Shown: in pieces, positions 26,849-34,142 of the stretch
Numbering within the stretch: the stretch's first letter is position 1
Layout of the letters: every line of letters starts with the position of its first letter
Source of the DNA: a bacterium
GTDB taxonomy: Bacteria > Planctomycetota > UBA1135 > UBA2386
Reading direction: 5' to 3'
Length of the DNA: 64,000 bases
Assembly (NCBI GenBank): GCA_030432695.1
Contig: JAUILN010000020.1
Span: forward strand, 124,001 to 188,000
Position numbers and translations under genes: made by a program
The notes under the pieces: model-generated
Told to the model about the DNA's origin: nothing
Database searches by the model: none
What the model saw: only the letters and a program-made list of their open reading frames with translations

Positions 26849-29590
26849 TCAATCGGCGTCCGCGTCGTCGCCCTTCTTGGCGGTCGCCTTCTTCTTGCTG
26901 CCCTTCTTCTTCGCGGCCTTCTTCTTGGTCGCCTTCTTCTTGGCGCTCTTCTTCTTCCGGCCGCCGCCCTTCGCCGCCTTCTCGGCCAGCAGGTCGACCG
27001 CGCGCTCGAGGGTCATGTCCTCGGGCTTCTCGTCCTTGGGCAGCGACTGGTGCACCTCGCCGTCGGAGACGTACGGGCCGTAGCGCCCGTCCAGCACCCG
27101 CACCGGCTTCTCGCTCTCGGGGTGTGCGCCGAGTTCCTTGAGCACCTTGGCCGCCGACGCGCCGCGCCGGCCGCGCTGCTTGGGTTGGGCGAACAGCTCC
27201 TTGGCCCGCTCCAGGCTCACCTTCAGCAGATGGTCCTCGGCGGTCAGGCTGCGGGTCGCGGCACCACACTTCAGGTAGGGGCCGAAGCGGCCGTTGTAGG
27301 CCTTCACCTCGTGGGTCTCGCCGGCACCCGGCTCGCCTTCGGGCAGGGTCAGTTCGCCGAGCGTACGGGGCAGCGCGAGGCATTGCAGGGCCTCGGCCAG
27401 CGTCACCGTCTCGGGATCCATGTCCTTGAGCAGCGAGGCCATCTTCGGCTTCTCGCCGTCGAGCTTCTCGGGGTCGCCGAGCTGGAAGTAGGGACCGAAT
27501 CGGCCGACCTTCACGAACACCTCGAGGCCGGTGTCCGGATCGCTACCGAGCGACTGCGGGCCGGCCTTGGCCTTGGCGACCAGGTCGTGGGCGAGTTCCT
27601 GGGTCAGTTCGTCGGGCGCGAGTTCGTCGGGGAGCGAGGCGCTGGTCGTACCGCAGGCCAGGAACGGACCATAGCGACCGACCCGCACTTCGATCTTGTC
27701 GCCCTCGAACGGTTCGAAGTCGAACTCGTCGACCGTGCAGACCTCGCGCGGGTCGATCTTCTCCTGCACGTCGGCGAGCTGGTCGCGCAGGCCGGGATGC
27801 CCATTGCCCGACCAGAACGACTTCAGGTAGGCCAGCCGCTGCTTGCGGCCGTTGCTGATCTCGTCGAGGTCGTTCTCCATCCTCGCGGTGAACGCGTAGT
27901 CCACCAGCGACTGCAGATAGCGATCGAGCAGCTTCGTCACCGCGAAGGCGGTGAAGCTCGGCACCAGCGCCTGGCCCTTCTTGAAGCAGTATTCGCGGCC
28001 CAGGATCGTGTCGATGATCGACGCGTAGGTCGACGGCCGGCCGATACCGAGGCGCTCCATCTCGCGGACCAGCGTGGCCTCGGTGAGGCGCGCGGGCGCC
28101 TTGGTGGTGTGGCCGGCGAGTTCGAGTTCGCGGGTCGTGCACTGCTGACCCTCCTCGACCTGCGGCAGCAGCTTGTCCTGCGAGTCGCCGGCACCGTCGG
28201 CTTCGTCGCTCTGCTGGGCGTAGGCCAGCCGGTAGCCCGGGAATTCGATGATCCGGCCCGAGGTCTGGAAGCGCGCGTCGTCGACCCGCAGCACCAGGGT
28301 GGTGCGCTTGCCGGTCGCGTCCTTCATCTGGCAGGCGACCGTGCGCTTCCAGATCAGCTCGTAGACCTTGCGCTCGTCGGGACCCATCTCGGCACCGAGC
28401 GATTCGGGATCGCGGAACTCGGAGCCGGCCGGACGGATCGCCTCGTGCGCCTCCTGGGCGTTCTTCACCTTGTTGGCGTAGACGCGCGGTTCGGCGGGCA
28501 CGTATTGCGGGCCATAGCGGTCGGCCACCAGCGTGCGCGCCGCCTGCACCGCCTCGTTCGACAGGGTCGTCGAGTCGGTCCGCATGTAGGTGATGTAGCC
28601 GTTCTCGTAGAGGCGCTGGGCGGCGCGCATCGTGCGGCGCGCCGGGAAGCCGAGCTTGCGGCCGGCGTCCTGCTGCAGGGTGCTGGTGGTGAACGGCGCG
28701 TAGGGCTTCTCGGTGAACGGCTTCTGCTCGAGGCTCTCGACCTCGGCGGGCTGGCCCTCCAGCCGGGCGACGAGGTCCTTGGCGGCCTGTTCGTTCAGGT
28801 GCAGGCGGTCGGAGCTCTTGTCGAGCAGCTTGCCGGTGTCGGGGTCGAAGTCCTTGCCGACCGCGAGTCGCTGCTGGGCGACCGAGACCAGCGTCGCCTG
28901 GAAGGGATCCTGGTCCTTGCCGTCCTTGGACTTCGGCGCCTCGAAGGTGCCGGTCAGGTCCCAGTAGTCGGTCGGCACGAAGCGGATCCGCTCGCGTTCC
29001 CGCTCGACCACCAGCCGCACCGCCACGCTCTGCACCCGACCCGCCGACAGCCGCGGCTTGATCTTCTTCCACAGCAGCGGCGAGACCTCGTAGCCATAGA
29101 GCCTGTCGACCAGGCGGCGAGTCTCCTGCGCCTCGACCAGGTCCATGTCGATGTCGCGCGGGTTCTCCAGGCTGTGGAGGATCGCGGTCTTGGTGATCTC
29201 GTGGAACACCAGCCGCTTGACTTCGCCCTTCGGCTTCAGCTCCTCGACGAGGTGCCAGGAGATCGACTCGCCCTCGCGGTCTTCATCGGTCGCGAGGTAG
29301 ACGGTGCCGGCGTCCTTCACCAACGCCTTGAGCTTCTTGATGTGCTCCTTCTTGTCCTTCGGGACCACGTAGAGCGGGGCGAAGTCGTTCTCGATGTCGA
29401 TGCCGACCCGCGACCACTTCTCCTTCTTGACCTTGGCGGGTACCTCGGAAGCATTGGCCGGCAGGTCGCGGATGTGGCCGACCGAGGCCTCGATCACGTA
29501 GTCCTTGCCGAGATACTTGGCGATCGTCCGGGCCTTGGCCGGGGACTCGACGATCACGACGGCCTTCTGCGCCTTGGTCTTGGATGCCAT
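26849..29590 (-). CDS. topA: DNA topoisomerase I
   Basis: Predicted protein of 913 aa from the ATG at 29590 (MASKTKAQKAVVIVESPAKA). The TOPRIM domain has VIVESPAKA and DEDREGE. The catalytic tyrosine is in ITYMRTDSTTLS (about 333), and GRVQSVAVRLVVERE and GIGRPSTYASII are family motifs. The C-terminus carries several topoisomerase C-terminal repeats (GRYGPFLACG, GRFGPYFQLG, GRFGPYLKCG, GRYGPYVSDG) rather than four-cysteine zinc fingers. It ends in a Lys/Ala-rich, histone-H1-like tail (KKKATKKKAAKKKGSKKK). It relaxes negative supercoils. The tail probably increases DNA binding. Confidence 0.96.
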   Translation of the reverse strand: MASKTKAQKAVVIVESPAKARTIAKYLGKDYVIEASVGHIRDLPANASEVPAKVKKEKWSRVGIDIENDFAPLYVVPKDKKEHIKKLKALVKDAGTVYLATDEDREGESISWHLVEELKPKGEVKRLVFHEITKTAILHSLENPRDIDMDLVEAQETRRLVDRLYGYEVSPLLWKKIKPRLSAGRVQSVAVRLVVERERERIRFVPTDYWDLTGTFEAPKSKDGKDQDPFQATLVSVAQQRLAVGKDFDPDTGKLLDKSSDRLHLNEQAAKDLVARLEGQPAEVESLEQKPFTEKPYAPFTTSTLQQDAGRKLGFPARRTMRAAQRLYENGYITYMRTDSTTLSNEAVQAARTLVADRYGPQYVPAEPRVYANKVKNAQEAHEAIRPAGSEFRDPESLGAEMGPDERKVYELIWKRTVACQMKDATGKRTTLVLRVDDARFQTSGRIIEFPGYRLAYAQQSDEADGAGDSQDKLLPQVEEGQQCTTRELELAGHTTKAPARLTEATLVREMERLGIGRPSTYASIIDTILGREYCFKKGQALVPSFTAFAVTKLLDRYLQSLVDYAFTARMENDLDEISNGRKQRLAYLKSFWSGNGHPGLRDQLADVQEKIDPREVCTVDEFDFEPFEGDKIEVRVGRYGPFLACGTTSASLPDELAPDELTQELAHDLVAKAKAGPQSLGSDPDTGLEVFVKVGRFGPYFQLGDPEKLDGEKPKMASLLKDMDPETVTLAEALQCLALPRTLGELTLPEGEPGAGETHEVKAYNGRFGPYLKCGAATRSLTAEDHLLKVSLERAKELFAQPKQRGRRGASAAKVLKELGAHPESEKPVRVLDGRYGPYVSDGEVHQSLPKDEKPEDMTLERAVDLLAEKAAKGGGRKKKSAKKKATKKKAAKKKGSKKKATAKKGDDADAD

Positions 29591-29720
29591 GGGTTGGGGC
29601 GGCACTTGTTAGGCGGGGCGGTCCGGGGGTGTCAACCGTGGAGGGGAATCGGGAGGCGCCGGTTCCGGGTGCGCCAGGGCCCGTTGCATCGGCCGGGCCC
29701 GGGCGGGAGCATGAGCGAGC

Positions 29721-31016
29721 ATGGTCGAGCAGCAGGCGTTCTTTTTCGCTGAGGCGAACGCGGTCCCGGAGGATCCTACCGCCCGCGGCCTGCTTGCCGA
29801 CCTCGCCGCCGGGACGACTCCCGACCGTTCCCCCGTCCAGATCGATACCTTCGGTCGCAGCGGGAAGGTAGGACCGATTCCGACCTTCGTCGACGAGTTC
29901 TGGACGGCCAGGCAGCGGGCTGCCAGCTCGCTGCACGAGGTCTCCTACCGGGCGTGCTTCAAGCCGGCACTGCCGCGGTTCTTCATCGATCGACTGACCG
30001 AGCCGGGCGACGTGGTGTTGGACCCGTTCGCCGGCCGCGGGACCACGGTGGTGGAGGCGGCGATCCATGGTCGGATTGGTTGGGGCGTGGACGTGAATCC
30101 GCTCTGCCGGGTCCTGGTCGAGCCGCGGCTCCGGCCGCCGACGCTGGAACAGGTGGAGGCGCGGTTGAGCGAACTCGACCTCGAGTCGGAGCCGGGCGAG
30201 TGGCCCGAGGAGCTGCTGGTCTTCTTCCACCCGGACACCCTGCGCGAACTCGTGAACCTCCGCGCCTGGCTGCTCGGCCGGGTGGCGGCAGGCGCGCTCG
30301 ATCCGATCGACGCATGGATCCGGATGGTGGCGGTGAACCGGCTCACCGGCCACTCGCCGGGCTTCTTCTCGGTCTACACGCTGCCGCCCAACCAGGCGGT
30401 CAGCGTCGATGCCCAGCGCAAGATCAACCTGAAGCGCGGCCAGACGCCACCGCGCCGCGACGTGCGCGAACGCATCCTGCGCAAGTCGAAGGCGCTGCTG
30501 AAGGACTGCGATGCGGAGCTGCGCGTGACCCTCGCCGGGGTGGCCGATCGTTGCCGCGTGGTCACCGCCGAGGCCGCAGCGACCGGTCTGCCGGAAGGGC
30601 AGGCGGCGCTGGTCATCACCTCGCCGCCGTTCCTCGACGTGGTCCAATACCAGGCCGACAACTGGCTCCGCTGCTGGTTCTGCGGCATCGATGCGGACGC
30701 GGTCGCGATCACCCACCTGCGGCGACTCGAGGACTGGGAAGTTGCGATGACCAAGGCGCTCTGCGACAGCGCCACCCGCCTGCGGCCGGGCGGATTCGTG
30801 GCCTTCGAGGTCGGCGAAGTTCGCAAGGGCACGATCCGGCTGGAGGAGAGCGTGCTCGACTGCGGGCGCGACGCGGGCCTCGAACCGGTCGCCGTGATGG
30901 TCCACGACCAGCGGTTCACGAAGACCGCAAACTGTTGGGGGATCGGCAATAACAGCCACGGGACCAACACCAACCGGATCGTGCTGCTGCAGCGGCCGGG
31001 CCGGGATTCTGCGTGA
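29721..31016 (+). CDS. Orphan DNA methyltransferase (N4-cytosine/N6-adenine type)
   Basis: Predicted protein of 431 aa. The SAM-binding motif VVLDPFAGRGTTV is at about residues 98-110. The catalytic motif ITSPPFLDV is near 302; TSPPF/Y is more typical of N4-cytosine enzymes than the DPPY of adenine enzymes. The SAM motif precedes the catalytic motif, opposite to the usual beta-class order. The C-terminal VAFEVGEVRKG and NRIVLLQR fit the family fold. No restriction endonuclease gene is adjacent, so it looks like an orphan modifier. It is divergent from topA with a 130-base spacer. Confidence 0.82.
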   Translation: MVEQQAFFFAEANAVPEDPTARGLLADLAAGTTPDRSPVQIDTFGRSGKVGPIPTFVDEFWTARQRAASSLHEVSYRACFKPALPRFFIDRLTEPGDVVLDPFAGRGTTVVEAAIHGRIGWGVDVNPLCRVLVEPRLRPPTLEQVEARLSELDLESEPGEWPEELLVFFHPDTLRELVNLRAWLLGRVAAGALDPIDAWIRMVAVNRLTGHSPGFFSVYTLPPNQAVSVDAQRKINLKRGQTPPRRDVRERILRKSKALLKDCDAELRVTLAGVADRCRVVTAEAAATGLPEGQAALVITSPPFLDVVQYQADNWLRCWFCGIDADAVAITHLRRLEDWEVAMTKALCDSATRLRPGGFVAFEVGEVRKGTIRLEESVLDCGRDAGLEPVAVMVHDQRFTKTANCWGIGNNSHGTNTNRIVLLQRPGRDSA

Positions 31017-31316
31017 CGGTGCCGGGTGCCCTGGTCCCTTTCCTGCCCGGAACCGTTCGAATCCCGGAAAGTCCCAGGTGCGGTCCGCCGTGTTTGAAGG
31101 CACGATCAAGGCGGAATCATCCAGGCGGAACCGGATCCGGCGAAGTTTCCCCGACCAACCGTGGTCGATCGGACACCTCCCACCGGCTCGGCTGTCCCCG
31201 TGATCCGGGGATGGACGAACCGGGCTCGCCTGCGTGACCTCCGCTGGCGATCTCGCTAGAGGGCGCGGTCGCACGCCTCTCGCCTTTCCACCACCCTGCC
31301 GCCGACCAGAGATTCG

Positions 31317-31406
31317 ATGAAGATCGATGATGAGTTCATCCGGGAGTTCGTGCCGTGGCTCCTGCGCGTGCTGACGTTCGCGGCGTTGTTCGCGACGACG
31401 GTTTGA
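31317..31406 (+). CDS. Possible 29-aa membrane micropeptide
   Basis: A short ORF too small for the track begins MKIDDEFIREFVPWLL and continues into the hydrophobic end RVLTFAALFATTV, followed by TGA. The charged N-terminus plus a single hydrophobic helix is typical of small membrane proteins. AGAG lies about 6 bases before the ATG, a weak ribosome binding site. It sits in the leader of the two-component operon. Without homologues it may be a chance ORF. Confidence 0.25.
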   Translation: MKIDDEFIREFVPWLLRVLTFAALFATTV

Positions 31407-31491
31407 CCTCCCGTACGACACCCCGATCCCGGCGTCTCGCGCCTCGTGCGCTCTGCCGTGTGGATCGGTTGGCCGTCTCGCCCGCACGACT

Positions 31492-31499
31492 TCCTGACA
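31492..31499 (+). promoter_or_regulatory. TCCTGACA motif upstream of the histidine kinase
   Basis: The octamer TCCTGACA lies about 72 bases before the kinase start and recurs twice upstream of the HEAT-repeat gene (34049 and 34101). Its reverse complement contains CTGTCA, similar to the half-site of PhoB-type OmpR-family regulators. It is a candidate binding site for the adjacent response regulator, which would imply autoregulation. Confidence 0.3.
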
Positions 31500-31570
31500 A
31501 GTCGCAGCACCGCGCCTCCTAACCTCGGTCGATCGAACCCCGGCGACCCTCAGACTTCCGTTGGACCCTC

Positions 31571-33328
31571 GTGGTCCTCAGCGGCCTCGGCCTGATCGGC
31601 CTGGGTGCCGCGGCACTGATCCGCTCGCTGGATGCGGCGCAGGTGCTGGCCGCGTCGTCGGCGCGCGATGCGGCGGTGAGCGCGGCCCGGTTGATCCGGC
31701 GAGAGCTGGCCGACCCGGAGGCGCTCCTCGAACTCGGTGGCGTCCCGTTCCACGCGGTCGGCGGCGAGCTCGAAGTGCCCGCGGCTCTCCGGCCGCTGCA
31801 GCCGCGCGAGGATCCGGGGCGCCGCGCGGTCGACGCTTCCCTGCGCGCGCTCGCGATGCCGGGCGTCGACGATGCCGGCCTGGCGCGACTCGAGGAAGCC
31901 GCGCGGACCGCCGACGTCGACGCGGCGTGCTGGCTGTGGTCGTGGCTCGGTTGGAACGCGTTCCGCGAGGGTCGACCCGACGATGCGGTGCGCTGGCTCG
32001 ACTGCCTGCTCGATCGCATCCCGCAGGTCGTCGAATCCCCCCGGACCACGCGACCGCGCGCCGCGTTGCAGAGTGGCTTGCTGCTCGCGGCGGCCCTCGG
32101 CGAGGTCGCTGGTCGGGTGCAGGTGGAACTGTTGCCGCTGGTCGCCACCGCACCCGCGGCAGAGTTGGCACAGATCGCGGCACGACTGCGCGAGCGCGAG
32201 GCGTTCGAGTTGGTCGACGAGTTGGAGGCGCGTGCCGCGGAGGTGGCGAGCGGGCGGGCGGTGCTCGGCGTGCTCGGCGAGGCCTTGCCACGGCTGCGCG
32301 GCGACAGCGGTTTGCTCGGGATTGGCGGGGCCGTCGTCGCCTGGGAGTCGGCGGTCTGGGAGTCGAGCGACGGGGAACGGATCGACGGCGTCTGGCTCGG
32401 TGATGCCGTCGGGGCACTGCGCCGCGCCGACGTCCGGCTCGTCGCCGAGGCGGTCGACGGCGCGGAGGCGGCGGTGGTCGATGCGGTCTACGTGGTGCCC
32501 GGCTCGATCGACGCGGCGGCGGGCAGTGCCGGCGCCTGGGGCCTCGGCCTGGTGCTGCTGGCCTGCGGCGGCGTGTTCGGCTGGTCGCTGTTCACCGCGC
32601 GGCGCGCGCTGCGCGGCGAGGCCGATGCGCTGCGGGCGCGGGCCGAGTTCCTGCAGTCGGTGACCCACGAGCTGAAGACTCCGCTGGCGTCGATCCGGCT
32701 GTTGGCCGAGCGGCTGCACGAAGGGCGGGTCACGCGCGAGGCCAAGCAGCGCGAGCACCATGCACTGCTGGCCGGCGAGGCGGCGCGGCTCACGGTGCTG
32801 GTGGAGAACGTCCTCGACCTGGGTCGGATGGAGCGGCAGGAGCGCGGCTACGACCGGCGGGAGGTCGAGATCGACGAGGTGGTGGGCGAGGCCTGCCGGC
32901 TGTTCGCGCCGGTGGCGCAGGCGGCGGGGATGGAGTTGCGCGAGGAATACCGGGCGGCGGGGGTCGTCGGTCGGATCGACCGGGGTGCCTTGGTGCAGGC
33001 CTTGGTGAACGTGATGGAGAATGCGCGCAAGTACGCGGCGGCCGGTGGGGTGGTCGAGGTGTCGACCGCTCCGGCCGAAGGCGGCGGCTACCTGCTCAGG
33101 ATCCGTGACCGGGGCCCGGGCATTCCCAGCGACGAGCGCGAGCGGATCTTCGAGCGCTTCGTCCGCGGCGTGGCGCAGCGCGATGGCTCGGTGTCGGGCG
33201 TGGGTCTCGGCCTGCACCTCGCGCGGCGCATCGCCGAGGCGCACGACGGCACGCTGCACTGCGAGGTGCCCGACGATGGGTTGGGCGCGGCGTTCGTGTT
33301 CCGCCTGCCCGTGGAGGCGCAGGCATGA
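31571..33328 (+). CDS. Sensor histidine kinase
   Basis: Predicted protein of 585 aa. The frame has only a GTG start at 31571 after a TAA at 31520. Upstream codons read RWTLVVLSG, so the real start may be a rarer codon slightly upstream. An N-terminal TM (VLSGLGLIGLGAAALI) and a second TM (GLGLVLLACGGVFGWSLF, about 320) enclose a helical, TPR-like sensor region of about 300 aa. The H-box SVTHELKTPLASIRL (H about 366), N-box NVMENARKYAA, DRGPGIP and GVGLGLHLARR follow. No clear HAMP domain is seen. Its stop overlaps the regulator start (ATGA). Confidence 0.92.
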   Translation: MVLSGLGLIGLGAAALIRSLDAAQVLAASSARDAAVSAARLIRRELADPEALLELGGVPFHAVGGELEVPAALRPLQPREDPGRRAVDASLRALAMPGVDDAGLARLEEAARTADVDAACWLWSWLGWNAFREGRPDDAVRWLDCLLDRIPQVVESPRTTRPRAALQSGLLLAAALGEVAGRVQVELLPLVATAPAAELAQIAARLREREAFELVDELEARAAEVASGRAVLGVLGEALPRLRGDSGLLGIGGAVVAWESAVWESSDGERIDGVWLGDAVGALRRADVRLVAEAVDGAEAAVVDAVYVVPGSIDAAAGSAGAWGLGLVLLACGGVFGWSLFTARRALRGEADALRARAEFLQSVTHELKTPLASIRLLAERLHEGRVTREAKQREHHALLAGEAARLTVLVENVLDLGRMERQERGYDRREVEIDEVVGEACRLFAPVAQAAGMELREEYRAAGVVGRIDRGALVQALVNVMENARKYAAAGGVVEVSTAPAEGGGYLLRIRDRGPGIPSDERERIFERFVRGVAQRDGSVSGVGLGLHLARRIAEAHDGTLHCEVPDDGLGAAFVFRLPVEAQA

Positions 33329-34038
33329 AGGGACGTCGCCTGCTGCTGGTCGAAGACGACCTCGCGCTGCGCACCGGCCTCGCCGACACCTTCGAGGAGG
33401 AAGGCTACGACGTGACCGCCGCGGCCGATGGCGACCGTGCGCACGCGCTGGTCTTCGAGCGCCACTTCGACGTGGTAGTCCTCGACCTGATGCTGCCCGG
33501 GCGCGGCGGTCTGGAGATCCTCCGCGCGATGCGCGAGGCGCGGCTGGCGACCCCGGTGCTGCTGTTGACCGCGCGCGGCGATGAGAGCGACAAGGTGCTC
33601 GGCCTCGACCTCGGCGCCGACGACTACGTGACCAAACCGTTCGGTCTGCGCGAGCTGGTGGCGCGGGTGCGGGCGCTCCTGCGGCGGCCGAGTGCCGGAG
33701 GCGGTGCCGATGCCGAGAGCACCTTCCGCATCGGCCGGGCGACGGTCGACCTCGGCGCGTTCACGCTCACGCGTGACGGCGCGAGCCACGAACTCACGCC
33801 GAAGGAAGCGGGCATGCTGCGGATCCTGTTCGAGGCGCGTGGCGTGGCGGTGCGTCGCGAGCGCTTCCTCGACGAGGTCTGGGGCAGCGACGCGTTCGTA
33901 GGTCCGCGGGTGGTGGACACCCACGTGGTGAACCTGCGGCACAAGCTCGAGGACGATCCGAAGGCGCCGCGGCATCTGGTGACCGTGCATCGGGTCGGCT
34001 ACCGCCTTCTGTTGGAACCCGACCACACAACTCCCTGA
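33325..34038 (+). CDS. OmpR/PhoB-family response regulator
   Basis: Predicted protein of 237 aa. The receiver domain has acidic residues in VEDD (10-12), the phosphoacceptor D54 in VVVLDLMLPG and the lysine in VTKPFG (about 104). A winged-helix DNA-binding domain follows, with LTPKEAGMLRILFEARG and VDTHVVNLRHKLEDDP. It is translationally coupled to the upstream kinase, so the two form a cognate pair. Candidate targets are the promoters carrying TCCTGACA repeats, including that of the HEAT-repeat gene immediately downstream. Confidence 0.95.
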   Translation: MKGRRLLLVEDDLALRTGLADTFEEEGYDVTAAADGDRAHALVFERHFDVVVLDLMLPGRGGLEILRAMREARLATPVLLLTARGDESDKVLGLDLGADDYVTKPFGLRELVARVRALLRRPSAGGGADAESTFRIGRATVDLGAFTLTRDGASHELTPKEAGMLRILFEARGVAVRRERFLDEVWGSDAFVGPRVVDTHVVNLRHKLEDDPKAPRHLVTVHRVGYRLLLEPDHTTP

Positions 34039-34108
34039 CCACACATCTTCCTGACAGCGATCGCGTCGCCCCGACACCACTCGAAGCGCGCTTCGTCGTC
34101 TCCTGACA
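34032..34108 (+). promoter_or_regulatory. TCCTGACA direct repeats upstream of the HEAT-repeat gene
   Basis: Between the regulator stop and the HEAT gene, TCCTGACA occurs at 34049-34056 and 34101-34108, each followed by GCG, and a weaker CCCTGACC lies at 34033-34040. The two strong copies are 52 bases apart. The same octamer precedes the kinase gene. OmpR-type regulators bind direct repeats, so these are candidate sites. The spacing does not match the classical 11-base Pho box. Confidence 0.35.
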
Positions 34109-34142
34109 GCGTCCCGAGGAACGACGAATTGGAGAGAACATG

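Larger units (their letters stand above)
31017..31570. other. Intergenic region upstream of the two-component system
   Basis: This gap of 554 bases separates the methyltransferase from the histidine kinase. It contains a six-base-pair hairpin (TCCCCG/CGGGGA) at 31195-31211 without a T-tract, a possible 29-codon ORF at 31317 and one TCCTGACA motif at 31492-31499 that recurs upstream of the HEAT gene. The track ORFs across it look like chance reading frames. Confidence 0.5.

Noticed and set aside
25778-29752. 1324-aa plus-strand ORF
   Set aside because: It is antisense to ldcA and topA, is rich in Arg/Gly/Leu/Val typical of GC-rich shadows, and has no family motif.
31045-31075. tRNA T-arm-like GTTCGAATCCC
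   Set aside because: The five-base stem does not pair and no acceptor or anticodon arms are found around it.
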